DNA from: Gammaproteobacteria bacterium
GTDB lineage: Bacteria; Pseudomonadota; Gammaproteobacteria; Steroidobacterales; Rariloculaceae
NCBI GenBank assembly: GCA_017577365.1
Contig: PKRJ01000015.1
Coordinates: forward strand, 1-64,000
DNA: 64,000 nucleotides
Reading direction: 5' to 3'
Made by a program: the position numbers and the translations under genes. Shown one piece after another: positions 40,545-48,027 of this stretch; the stretch's first letter is position 1, and each line of letters begins with the position of its first letter. The notes beneath the pieces were generated by a model that was not told the DNA's origin, did no database searches, and saw only the letters and a program-made list of their open reading frames with translations.

Positions 40545-41611
40545 TGCGCAGGCTCACGCGCTACATCGCGACGGAGGTGCTGCGCGGCGTCGCGCTGGCT
40601 GCGGTCGTGATCGTCGCGGTCGCGAGCTTCATCGAGCTCGTCGGTCAGCTCGACGACGTCGGCACGAACGATTACGGATTCGCGGACGCGGTCGCGTACG
40701 TCGTGCTCCGGCTGCCCCGTATGCTGTTCGAGATCCTGCCGCCGGCGGCGCTGATCGGCGCGTTGCTCGGCCTCGGCAACCTGGCCGTGCACCGCGAGCT
40801 CATCGTGATGAGGGCGAGCGGCGTCTCGCATCTGCAGCTGCTCGGCGCCGTATCGCTCGCCGGGAGCGTGCTGCTCGTCATCATGATCCTGCTCGGCGAA
40901 TCGTTCGCGCCGTCGCTCGGCGCGTACGCGCGCGAGATGCGCATGCGTGCGTTGAACGAGGACGTGAACGAAGCCGGTCAGTCGACCTGGCTCAAGAGCG
41001 GCAACCGGATTTGGAGCCTGAAGCGCGAGCTCGGCGAGTTCGGCTTCGGCGGCGTCTATATCTTCGATATCACCGACGGCTGGCGGCTCGAGCGCATCGC
41101 GCGCGCGGATTTCGCCGAGCCGGGCGACGACGGCGAGTGGCTCCTCGGCAATTACGCGCAGACCCGATTTCTCGGCGACGACGGCGTCGAGACGGAGCAG
41201 ACGCGTGTCGCGCGTCAGCAGACCGGGCTGAGCGCCGAGCTTCTCGGCCTTTCGGTCGTCCGCGAGGACCTGCTGGATACGCCGGCGCTGAAGCGCTACA
41301 TCGCCTATCTCGAGCAGAACGAGCTCGACGCGACCCGCTATCGGATCGCCTACTGGTCGAGGATGGCGAATATCGTCTCGGTGCTGCTGATGACCGTCCT
41401 CGCGCTGCCGTGGGTCTTCGGCGGCCTGCGTTCCGCCGGCACCGGCGGTCGGCTGCTCGTCGGGCTGATCGTCGGTCTCGGCTACTACGTCGCGACGCAG
41501 ATGCTCGAGAGCACCGCGCAGGTCTTCGAGCTCGATCCTCGCGTCGTCGCGTGGGCACCGACCATGGCGCTGCTCGTCGTCGCCGCGATCTCTTACGCGC
41601 GGTTACGCTGA
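40544..41611 (+). CDS. lptG: LPS export permease LptG
   Basis: Partner of LptF in the LPS transporter; 355 residues with the same 3+3 helix plan and a periplasmic domain. The start MRRLTRYIATEVLRGVALA and the LPPAALIGALLGLGNLAVH segment (coupling helix region to LptB) are typical. It overlaps the convergent RDD gene by 9 bases at its 3' end. Confidence 0.93.
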   Translation: MRRLTRYIATEVLRGVALAAVVIVAVASFIELVGQLDDVGTNDYGFADAVAYVVLRLPRMLFEILPPAALIGALLGLGNLAVHRELIVMRASGVSHLQLLGAVSLAGSVLLVIMILLGESFAPSLGAYAREMRMRALNEDVNEAGQSTWLKSGNRIWSLKRELGEFGFGGVYIFDITDGWRLERIARADFAEPGDDGEWLLGNYAQTRFLGDDGVETEQTRVARQQTGLSAELLGLSVVREDLLDTPALKRYIAYLEQNELDATRYRIAYWSRMANIVSVLLMTVLALPWVFGGLRSAGTGGRLLVGLIVGLGYYVATQMLESTAQVFELDPRVVAWAPTMALLVVAAISYARLR

Positions 41612-42154
41612 GCGCGGCCGCTCGTAGACGATCCGGGTCTTCGAGAGCCGATCGTGCCACGCCCGGCGTTGCGGATCGAACGCCGCCCACAACAGCCCGA
41701 GACCGGCGGGCGCGAGGCTCACGAGGCCCGCGACGAAGCGAACGAGGGCCGAGGGCCAGCGCACCGGACCGCCGTCCCGAGCGACGACGCGCAGCCGCCA
41801 CGCCTTCATGCCGAGCGTTTGCCCGCCGCGCACCCAAAAGCCCGTGAAGAAGAGCACGACGATCGCCGCGAGGCTCAAGCGATACCAGAGCGTGCCCGGC
41901 TCGATCGCGCCTCCCGTGAACGGAAACAGCGAGAGCGTGAACATGAAGAGCAGGGCCGCGAGCAGCAGGAGGTCGTAGCCGAACGCAGCGATGCGCCGGA
42001 AGAGGCCGGCGGGCTCGATCGAGACCTCCGTCCGGCCTCGAGCGGCGGGTTGCGATGTGTGACGCAGTTCCGGCTCGCCGGGAGACGTAACGGCCGAAAC
42101 CGCGGATTCCGCGCGGTTTTGCTTCTTTTCAATCGAGTCGTGCTGGCGGTTCAT
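41603..42154 (-). CDS. RDD-family membrane protein
   Basis: A 183-residue protein. A polar N-terminal 50 residues are followed by three hydrophobic segments. The family motifs are RRIAAFGYDLLLL (conserved Arg and Asp at about 55-63) and TLGMKAWRLRVV. RDD proteins are suspected ion transporters or accessory factors, with function mostly unknown. It commonly lies next to lptG in gammaproteobacteria, as here. Convergent overlap of 9 bases with lptG. Confidence 0.85.
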   Translation of the reverse strand: MNRQHDSIEKKQNRAESAVSAVTSPGEPELRHTSQPAARGRTEVSIEPAGLFRRIAAFGYDLLLLAALLFMFTLSLFPFTGGAIEPGTLWYRLSLAAIVVLFFTGFWVRGGQTLGMKAWRLRVVARDGGPVRWPSALVRFVAGLVSLAPAGLGLLWAAFDPQRRAWHDRLSKTRIVYERPRSA

Positions 42155-42303
42155 GTCGTCAGTCTACCGCGCCGACGCGTTCGAACGGGGGGCGGGTAAA
42201 CGACCGGCTACCGATCGGCGCGTGCTTTTCGACGCTTTGCGTCCGCGCAACGTGTCGCGCGTCACAGTGTCGCGTAACGGCCGTGCGCGCGTGACGCGTT
42301 TGC

Positions 42304-42333
42304 TTGTTGCGCTCATGAATCGTGTGATAGACA
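42304..42333 (+). promoter_or_regulatory. Candidate promoter for the TonB-dependent receptor
   Basis: TTGTTG (42304-42309) and TAGACA (42328-42333), 18 bases apart, end 34 bases before the ATG of the receptor in the 213-base gap after the RDD gene. The -10 match is moderate. No Fur-box-like palindrome was noticed. Confidence 0.35.
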
Positions 42334-42367
42334 GCCGAACCCGATACTGGGGTTCTGGTGGGTCAAC

Positions 42368-44746
42368 ATGAGAAACGAACGTCGTGCCGTTTCTCGCCTC
42401 GTTTGCGGGAGCAGGCCGTTGGCTGCGGCCGTCGCGGCCGCGATCGGCGCAACGTCGATGGTCGACGAGGCGTCCGCTCAGGACGGCGTGAGCGAAGAGA
42501 TCATCGTAACGGCGTCCCGGCGCGAGACGACGGTGCGCGAGTTGCCGTTCAATATCCATGCGACGAGCGGCACGGTGCTCGAGGAGCAGCGGATCGGAGG
42601 GCTCGCCGAGTTCGCGCGGTGGGTCCCGGGGTTGACGGTCGTCGATCAGGGCGGCCGGGCCGCGAACCTGATGACGGTGCGAGGCCTGAACGTCCTGTCG
42701 CTCAACGCGAGCGAATCCCTCGACAACTCGTCGGGCGATACCGTGCAGACGTACGTCGGCGAGATCCCGCTCTACGTCGACCTCAAGCTTCACGACATCG
42801 AGCGTGTCGAGGTGCTGCTCGGCCCGCAGGGCACGCTCTACGGGGCCGGAACGCTCGGCGGTGCCGTGCGCTACATTCCGCGCGCACCCGATCCGACGCG
42901 TTTCTCGATGGAATTCCACGGCGGCGCCTTCGGGGTCTCCCACGGCGGCACGGGTCTCGAAAGCGACTTGACCGTCAACGTGCCGATCGTCCACGAGCGC
43001 GTCGCGTTTCGCGCGTCGCTCGGTTGGCTCGACGATCCGGGCTTCATCGATTACCCGTATCTCGTGCGCGAGCCGGGCGTCTCCGATCCAGAGCCGGATC
43101 TTTCGGATCCGGGCGCGGTGGCGGCAAACCTTTGGCGGAAAGAAGACGCGAACTGGGAGCAGACGTTCTCCGGGCGGCTCGCGTTTCTCGTGCGGCCGTC
43201 CGATCGCGTGCAGGCGACCTTCAGCTACTACTTCCAGGATCAGGAGGTCGGCGGGCGCTCGGTGAATCACCGTCACGCGTTCGGCACCGACCGTTACGAA
43301 TCGGCCCATCGTTTTCTCGAGCCGAACGATCGCGAGAACTCGCTCGTGAGCGCCGAGGTCGTCGCTGATCTCGGCTTCGCGACGCTGACCTCTGCGACGG
43401 GGCTCTCGAGCTACGACGAGCATGGTCAGCGCGACCAGACCGATTTCTTGCTCCATTTCTCGGAGGGATACATTCCGCCGGATCGTCCCCCGTATTTCGA
43501 GTTTCCGGAATTCGCCGCCTACACGCGTGAGGTCGTCGACGAGCGGCGCGTCAACCAGGAGCTGCGGCTCGTCTCGAACGGCACCGGACCGTGGAGCTGG
43601 ATCGGCGGTCTTTTCTTCAACGATCACGAGATCGACGCGCTCAGCGAGGAGCTCGCGCCGGGCTATACGGAATTCGCGGGGATCTCGCGGCCGACCGGCG
43701 ATCTCGAGTATCGTTTGACCACCGCGGCGCGCTTGACGGAGCGCGCGCTGTTCGGCGAGGTCACGTACAGGTTGGCCGAGCGCTGGGCGGTCGGTGTCGG
43801 CGGGCGCTTCTTCGACTACGACATCGAGCAGACGATGACGCGCGATTTTCCGCTCGATCCGTGGTTCGGCGACCCCGAAGGGAACAAAGGAACCGACGAC
43901 GGTTTCCTAGGAAAGATCAACGCGTCGTTCGACGTCTCGAGCGACGTGCTCGCGTACGTCACGATCAGCGAGGGGTATCGAATCGGCGGCGTGAACACGA
44001 TCGCGGCGTGCGATCCTTCGCTTTCGCCCGAAGAGCAGCACGCATGTGCGCCCGCGGATCAGATTCTGGTGAAGCCGGACCGCACGACGAATTACGAGAT
44101 CGGCGTTCACAGCGCGCTCGTCGGCGGACGCGTGCAGCTCAGTGCCTCCGCGTACTACATCGATTGGACCGATATCCAGACGATGACTCGAACGGAAATC
44201 GGCATGGAATGGATCGTCGTGAACGGGGGCGACGCACGTACTCGCGGCTTGGAGCTCGCGGCAGCCGTTCGTACCGACGGTCCGTGGTCTTTCCGCTGGT
44301 CGTACGCTTATACGGACGCGCGGCTCACCGAGGACGTGCCCGGGCTCGTCGATACCGCGGATGCGTTCGCCGACGATCGGCTTTCGGGCACGCCCGAGCA
44401 CCAAGGCAGCTTCCACGCCAGTTACTTCCGTCAGCTGCGAAACGGTCTCGGCTTCGACGCCGACTACGGTCTGACGTTCACGAGCGACGTGCTGACGAAG
44501 GTCGGCATGCGCAGCAATGGGGAACGACTCGGCGGCTACACGCTGCACAGCGCGTCGGTCGGCTTGAGCGGCATGCACTGGAGCGCGAGGCTCTACGCGG
44601 ACAATCTGTTCGACAAGTTCGCCGAGACCGGCGTGCGAGACGACCCTTCGCTGAACTACGACATCGGCCGTTTCTCGTCGCGCCGCTACTATCGCGACGT
44701 GCTGCGTCCGCGAACGTTCGGTATAGAATTCCGCTACCGAATCTAA
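42368..44746 (+). CDS. TonB-dependent outer-membrane receptor
   Basis: A 792-residue outer-membrane transporter. Signal peptide about 1-37 (Ala-rich, ending in ASAQDG), TonB-box region EEIIVTASRRE (about 43-53), a plug domain with VDQGGRAANLMTVRGL and VEVLLGPQGTLYGAGTLGGAVR, then a beta-barrel ending FGIEFRYRI. The plug signature and length are typical of the CirA/FecA-like receptors of oligotrophic and polymer-degrading bacteria. The substrate is unknown, and no siderophore or glycan genes are near. The next gene, a TPR-sulfotransferase, starts within 100 bases, a pairing also seen in sphingomonads and similar groups (my recollection, not tested). Confidence 0.93.
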   Translation: MRNERRAVSRLVCGSRPLAAAVAAAIGATSMVDEASAQDGVSEEIIVTASRRETTVRELPFNIHATSGTVLEEQRIGGLAEFARWVPGLTVVDQGGRAANLMTVRGLNVLSLNASESLDNSSGDTVQTYVGEIPLYVDLKLHDIERVEVLLGPQGTLYGAGTLGGAVRYIPRAPDPTRFSMEFHGGAFGVSHGGTGLESDLTVNVPIVHERVAFRASLGWLDDPGFIDYPYLVREPGVSDPEPDLSDPGAVAANLWRKEDANWEQTFSGRLAFLVRPSDRVQATFSYYFQDQEVGGRSVNHRHAFGTDRYESAHRFLEPNDRENSLVSAEVVADLGFATLTSATGLSSYDEHGQRDQTDFLLHFSEGYIPPDRPPYFEFPEFAAYTREVVDERRVNQELRLVSNGTGPWSWIGGLFFNDHEIDALSEELAPGYTEFAGISRPTGDLEYRLTTAARLTERALFGEVTYRLAERWAVGVGGRFFDYDIEQTMTRDFPLDPWFGDPEGNKGTDDGFLGKINASFDVSSDVLAYVTISEGYRIGGVNTIAACDPSLSPEEQHACAPADQILVKPDRTTNYEIGVHSALVGGRVQLSASAYYIDWTDIQTMTRTEIGMEWIVVNGGDARTRGLELAAAVRTDGPWSFRWSYAYTDARLTEDVPGLVDTADAFADDRLSGTPEHQGSFHASYFRQLRNGLGFDADYGLTFTSDVLTKVGMRSNGERLGGYTLHSASVGLSGMHWSARLYADNLFDKFAETGVRDDPSLNYDIGRFSSRRYYRDVLRPRTFGIEFRYRI

Positions 44747-44840
44747 CGCGCGGAACCGCCCGATCGAATCTCCGCAGAACGCCGTCGATTATTGGCATCG
44801 CGCGGCCGAGGAAAGGCTCGGCCGCGGCGACCTCGACGGC

Positions 44841-46352
44841 GTGCGCAAAGCCTGCACGAAAGTTCTCGAGCTTGCGCCGGACCACGCCGACGCTCACTTC
44901 TTGCTCGGCATCGTTTACGCGTCCGCCGCGCGCTATCCGGAAGCGCTCGATCGGATCGGCCGCGCGGTTGCGCTCGCGCCCGAGCGCGCGGACTATCTCG
45001 CGCAGCAGGCGCGATGCCTCATCATGGTGCGGCGCGACGCCGAGGCGCGCGAAGCGGCCGAGCGTGCGCTCGCGCTCGAGCCGCGCGACGCGTTGGCGCT
45101 CGATACCGTGGGCGTCGTGCTGTCGAGGACCGGCGTGCACGATCGCGCCGCCGAGGCTTTCCGCCGAGCGGTCGCGCTGCGGCCGGACCGCGCCGATTTC
45201 CACTACAACCTCGGCACGGCGCTTCGCATCGTCGGCGATTTTTCCGGCGCCGAGCGCGCGCTCGAGCGGGCGGTCGCGCTCGAGCCGCGTCTCTACAAGG
45301 CGCACAGCGTGCTCGCGGAGCTGCGCACGCAAACGCCGGAACGTAACCATATCGATCGGCTGAGCGCGCTGCTCGCCACCGTCGGCGACGACGTCGACGG
45401 TGAGCTGCATCTTCGACATGCGCTCGCGAAGGAGCTCGAGGATCTCGGCGACTACGCGGCCGCGTTCGCGCATCTCGCGGCAGGCAAGGCGAGGAAGCGC
45501 GCGACGCTCGACTACTCGTTCGAGACCGACCGAGCGCTGTTCGACAGCGTGCGCGCGACGTGCACCGAGGAGTTCCTCGCGAGGGCGGGGGAGGGGTGGC
45601 CGAGCGACGAGCCGATCTTCGTCGTCGGTCTGCCGAGAACCGGGACGACCCTCGTCGAGCGGATCCTGTCGAGCCACTCGAAAGTCCAGTCGGCCGGCGA
45701 GCTCGGGACTTTCGCCCTCTGCCTCAAGCGCGCGGCCGGAACCCGGACGCCGCGCACGCTCGATCCCGAAACGATCGGCGCCACGGCGAACGCGGATTTC
45801 GCCGCGCTCGGCCGCGCCTACCTCGAGAGCACGAGGCCGATCACCGGCGAGCAACCCCGCTTCGTCGACAAGACGCCGCTCAACTTCTTTCTCGTCGGTT
45901 TCATTGCCGCGGCCCTTCCGAATGCCCGGATCGTCTGCGTGCGCCGCGGCGCGCTCGACTCTTGCGTCGCGATCTACCGGCGGATGCTCGCGCCGGACTA
46001 CGTCTACTACCGCTTCGCGTACGATCTTCTGGACATCGGCCGCTACTACGTCCGCTTCGATGCGCTGATGCGGCATTGGCGGCGCCTCCTGCAGGACCGC
46101 TTCTACGAGATCCGCTACGAGTCGCTCATCGCCGATCCGCGGGGCGAGACAGAGCGTCTGCTCGGGCACCTCGGCCTCGACTGGGAGGAGGCTTGTCTCG
46201 AGTTCGAACGCAATCCCGCGCCGGTCGCGACCGCGAGCGCGGTGCAGGTCCGCGAGCCCCTCAACGCGGCCGGCATCGGCCGCTGGCGGCGCTTCGAGGC
46301 TCAGATCGAGCCGCTCAGAATCGAGCTCGAGCGCGCGGGCGTCGAGCTTTGA
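44841..46352 (+). CDS. TPR-sulfotransferase family protein
   Basis: A 503-residue protein from the first canonical start. Residues 1-190 are tetratricopeptide repeats, with units such as AEAFRRAVALRPDRADFHYN and ERALERAVALEPRLYKAHSV. Residues about 255-503 are a Sulfotransfer_3-type domain with the PAPS 5'-phosphosulfate loop VGLPRTGTTLVERILSSH (about 260) and later RNPAP and RWRRFEAQIEPL. It should transfer sulfate from PAPS to an unknown acceptor. The GTG at 44841 falls inside what reads as the first TPR (a helix-A-like AVDYWHRAAEERLGRGDL precedes it in the same frame) and no ATG, GTG or TTG exists back to an in-frame stop at 44724, so the true start is uncertain. Follows the TonB-dependent receptor. 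Confidence 0.85.
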   Translation: MRKACTKVLELAPDHADAHFLLGIVYASAARYPEALDRIGRAVALAPERADYLAQQARCLIMVRRDAEAREAAERALALEPRDALALDTVGVVLSRTGVHDRAAEAFRRAVALRPDRADFHYNLGTALRIVGDFSGAERALERAVALEPRLYKAHSVLAELRTQTPERNHIDRLSALLATVGDDVDGELHLRHALAKELEDLGDYAAAFAHLAAGKARKRATLDYSFETDRALFDSVRATCTEEFLARAGEGWPSDEPIFVVGLPRTGTTLVERILSSHSKVQSAGELGTFALCLKRAAGTRTPRTLDPETIGATANADFAALGRAYLESTRPITGEQPRFVDKTPLNFFLVGFIAAALPNARIVCVRRGALDSCVAIYRRMLAPDYVYYRFAYDLLDIGRYYVRFDALMRHWRRLLQDRFYEIRYESLIADPRGETERLLGHLGLDWEEACLEFERNPAPVATASAVQVREPLNAAGIGRWRRFEAQIEPLRIELERAGVEL

Positions 46353-46592
46353 ACCGCATAGTGTCCACAGGCCTTGCGAAAACCGCGGCCATTATCCATT
46401 GCGGAATTTCTGCGCGATCCGACATGAGGAATATTTCGTAACTATCTGAAAATTTTGTGATATATACAAGTCGATCGCGTTGCAGGGTTTGTGAACAAAA
46501 GTCAAGCCGCCACGTACCGCGCGATTTGTCCACCGAGTTATCCACAAGTCGCGTTTTGGCGACAATCGCGCGCGCCGCGCTGACGTTGCCGC
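46353..46592. other. AT-rich convergent gap with DnaA-box-like sites
   Basis: 240 bases between a + and a - gene, with no need for a promoter. Part of it is clearly AT-rich (46426-46470). A perfect DnaA box TTATCCACA lies at 46538-46546, a one-mismatch inverted copy TGTGAACAA at 46490-46498, and two-mismatch copies at 46361-46369, 46392-46400 and 46526-46534. The arrangement of an AT-rich patch beside DnaA boxes is reminiscent of a replication-related site, but dnaA, dnaN or mnmG are not near. Function unknown. Confidence 0.4.
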
Positions 46593-46913
46593 TCAGTGAG
46601 GTGTGGCGCCGGGTGACGGCTCGGGCACGAGGGGCGGGGAGGCGAGGCGATCCGGATCGACCGTCGGCACGGAGAGAGGCACGTCCGCGTCAAGCGGCGT
46701 TGCGTACTCGATCTGCGGAAGCTCCGGGCGCGCCTGCGGCGCAGGGGGCCGCCTCGGCCGTCGGTCCTCCGGCGCCGGGATGAAGCTCGAGATCTGAAAG
46801 TACTGCGTCGGGTCGCGCTCCTTCAGGCGCCGCGCGACCTCGTTCATCCCGAGCAGCATCGCGGACGTGATGAGGCTCGCGCCGACGAAGGCGACCAGAT
46901 AACGCGGGATCAT
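46593..46913 (-). CDS. Short TonB-like protein (N-terminal half only)
   Basis: A 106-residue protein. One N-terminal helix (YLVAFVGASLITSAMLLGM) is followed by a charged stretch and a Pro-rich region (RRPRRPPAPQAR, later PEPSP). This is the layout of a TonB N-terminus: membrane anchor plus periplasm-spanning Pro-rich segment. The C-terminal TonB domain that contacts receptors is absent, and no trace of it is seen in the following 240 bases. Starts at 46931 (MSEYRS) or 46943 are also possible. It could be a truncated TonB, an ancient fragment, or a small unrelated envelope protein. Confidence 0.6.
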   Translation of the reverse strand: MIPRYLVAFVGASLITSAMLLGMNEVARRLKERDPTQYFQISSFIPAPEDRRPRRPPAPQARPELPQIEYATPLDADVPLSVPTVDPDRLASPPLVPEPSPGATPH

Positions 46914-47036
46914 GGACCGATACTCGGACATTCGAGGCGCCATGATACCGGACTTTCCGCGGCAGGGGCGAAAAGTCGGGGCGAGCGCTGAAGGCGTGCG
47001 CGCGGCGCCGACGCCGAACGCGCGTGGTCCATGCGG

Positions 47037-47042
47037 TACACT
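47037..47042 (+). promoter_or_regulatory. Candidate -10 box for the cyclo-ligase gene
   Basis: TACACT ends 9 bases before ATG 47052. It favours that ATG over the upstream ATG at 47031, which would lie before the transcription start. Confidence 0.3.
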
Positions 47043-47051
47043 CTCGGCCTC

Positions 47052-47648
47052 ATGCAATCGTGGGAAGACATCAAGCGCTGGCGCAAGGCGGAGCGTGCGC
47101 GACTGCTCGAGCAGCGCAGGGCGCTGCCGCTCGCCGAGCGCGAGCGCCTCGGCACGGCGATCGCGGAGAAGCTCGCCGCGTTGCCGGAGCTTTCCGGTGC
47201 GCCGTGCCGCGTCGGGTTCTACTGGCCGATTCGGGGCGAGCCGGATATGCGCCCCTTCGTTCGCTCGCTGCTTGAGAAGGGCTTCGAGGCGGCGCTGCCC
47301 GTCGTCGTCGAGCGCAACGCGCCGATCGAGTTCTATCGCTGGACCGCCGAGACGAAGCTGACGCGTCAGGAGGTGTGGGGCATTCCGATCCCGGCCGTGC
47401 GCGACGTCGTCGTGCCCGACGTGCTTCTGGTTCCGCTCGTCGGCTTCGATGACGCCGCGTACCGACTCGGCTACGGCGGCGGCTACTACGATCGCACGCT
47501 CGCCACGTTCGTGCGCAAGCCGCGCGCGATCGGGCTGGGCTACGAGCTCGCCCGGCTCGAGACGATCTACCCGCAGCCGCACGACATACCGATGGACATC
47601 ATCGTCACCGAGAGCCGGCTGATGCGGCGCGAAGAGGGGACCTCATGA
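47052..47648 (+). CDS. fau: 5-formyltetrahydrofolate cyclo-ligase
   Basis: Converts 5-formyl-THF to 5,10-methenyl-THF with ATP. About 198 residues. N-terminal WEDIKRWRKAERARLLEQRR carries the conserved Lys/Arg, and LGYGGGYYDRTLA is the nucleotide-binding signature. ATG 47052 is chosen on the candidate -10 position; the alternative ATG 47031 adds seven residues. In E. coli the homologue follows the 6S RNA gene, but no 6S RNA-like fold was recognised in the 120 bases before this gene. Confidence 0.9.
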   Translation: MQSWEDIKRWRKAERARLLEQRRALPLAERERLGTAIAEKLAALPELSGAPCRVGFYWPIRGEPDMRPFVRSLLEKGFEAALPVVVERNAPIEFYRWTAETKLTRQEVWGIPIPAVRDVVVPDVLLVPLVGFDDAAYRLGYGGGYYDRTLATFVRKPRAIGLGYELARLETIYPQPHDIPMDIIVTESRLMRREEGTS

Positions 47649-47959
47649 GCGGCGAGATGCGCCTCGTCGAGGCGTGCGAGGGCGTCGGCGAGATCGACTA
47701 CGGCGGGCGAACCTTCCCGGGCGTCCGCTACGACGTGAGGCGCTACCAAGGTTTCGCGCCTTCGGGCCTGCCGGTGCCCGGCGTGCATCGGGTCGAAGGC
47801 TGGCTCGACCTCGCGAGCGTCGACGACCCGCAGGCGCTCGTGCAGGCGGTCTTCACGCTGCGCCTCGACGACGGGCGCACGATGCGGCTGACGTGCATCG
47901 ACGCAGACGGCCGTGTCCTCGCCGAGGGACACGGGCCGTCGCGCTGCGGTTGCTGCTAA
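47645..47959 (+). CDS. Small hypothetical protein
   Basis: A 104-residue protein with no signal peptide or membrane helix. Segments VEGWLDLASVDDPQALVQAVFTL and RLDDGRTMRLTCIDADGRVLAE look like a beta-rich fold that repeats phrases typical of small ligand-binding or DUF domains. The C-terminus is Cys-rich (SRCGCC). The ATGA overlap with the cyclo-ligase gene and the strong hairpin after it support a real, co-transcribed gene. I do not recognise the family. Confidence 0.7.
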   Translation: MSGEMRLVEACEGVGEIDYGGRTFPGVRYDVRRYQGFAPSGLPVPGVHRVEGWLDLASVDDPQALVQAVFTLRLDDGRTMRLTCIDADGRVLAEGHGPSRCGCC

Positions 47960-47970
47960 AGCGTGAAGAT

Positions 47971-48015
47971 TGCGCCCTGGATCGAAGCCGGCGCGGCGGC
48001 TTCGTCCAGGGTGCG
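47971..48015. terminator. Strong bidirectional hairpin between convergent genes
   Basis: CCCTGGATCGAAGCCG pairs with CGGCTTCGTCCAGGG (one bulged A), loop of 6 bases; outer pairs extend it further. It sits in the 68-base gap between the hypothetical protein and the convergent esterase gene, where a terminator is expected. No T-tract on either side, so termination may be partly Rho-dependent. Confidence 0.6.
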
Positions 48016-48027
48016 AGAGCAAGCGCG

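Noticed and set aside
46315-46545. 76-codon open frame on minus in the sulfotransferase/TonB-like gap
   Set aside because: It starts at a GTG in the DnaA-box area, overlaps the sulfotransferase end, lacks a ribosome-binding site and shows no family. Kept only as a remote possibility.
46353-46592. Chromosomal origin oriC
   Set aside because: DnaA boxes and AT-rich DNA are present, but flanking genes converge and dnaA, dnaN, mnmG or rpmH are absent; a count of two good boxes is too few.
46914-47051. 6S RNA upstream of the folate cyclo-ligase, as in E. coli
   Set aside because: The 138-base gap is shorter than a 6S RNA and shows no long bulged hairpin of that type.
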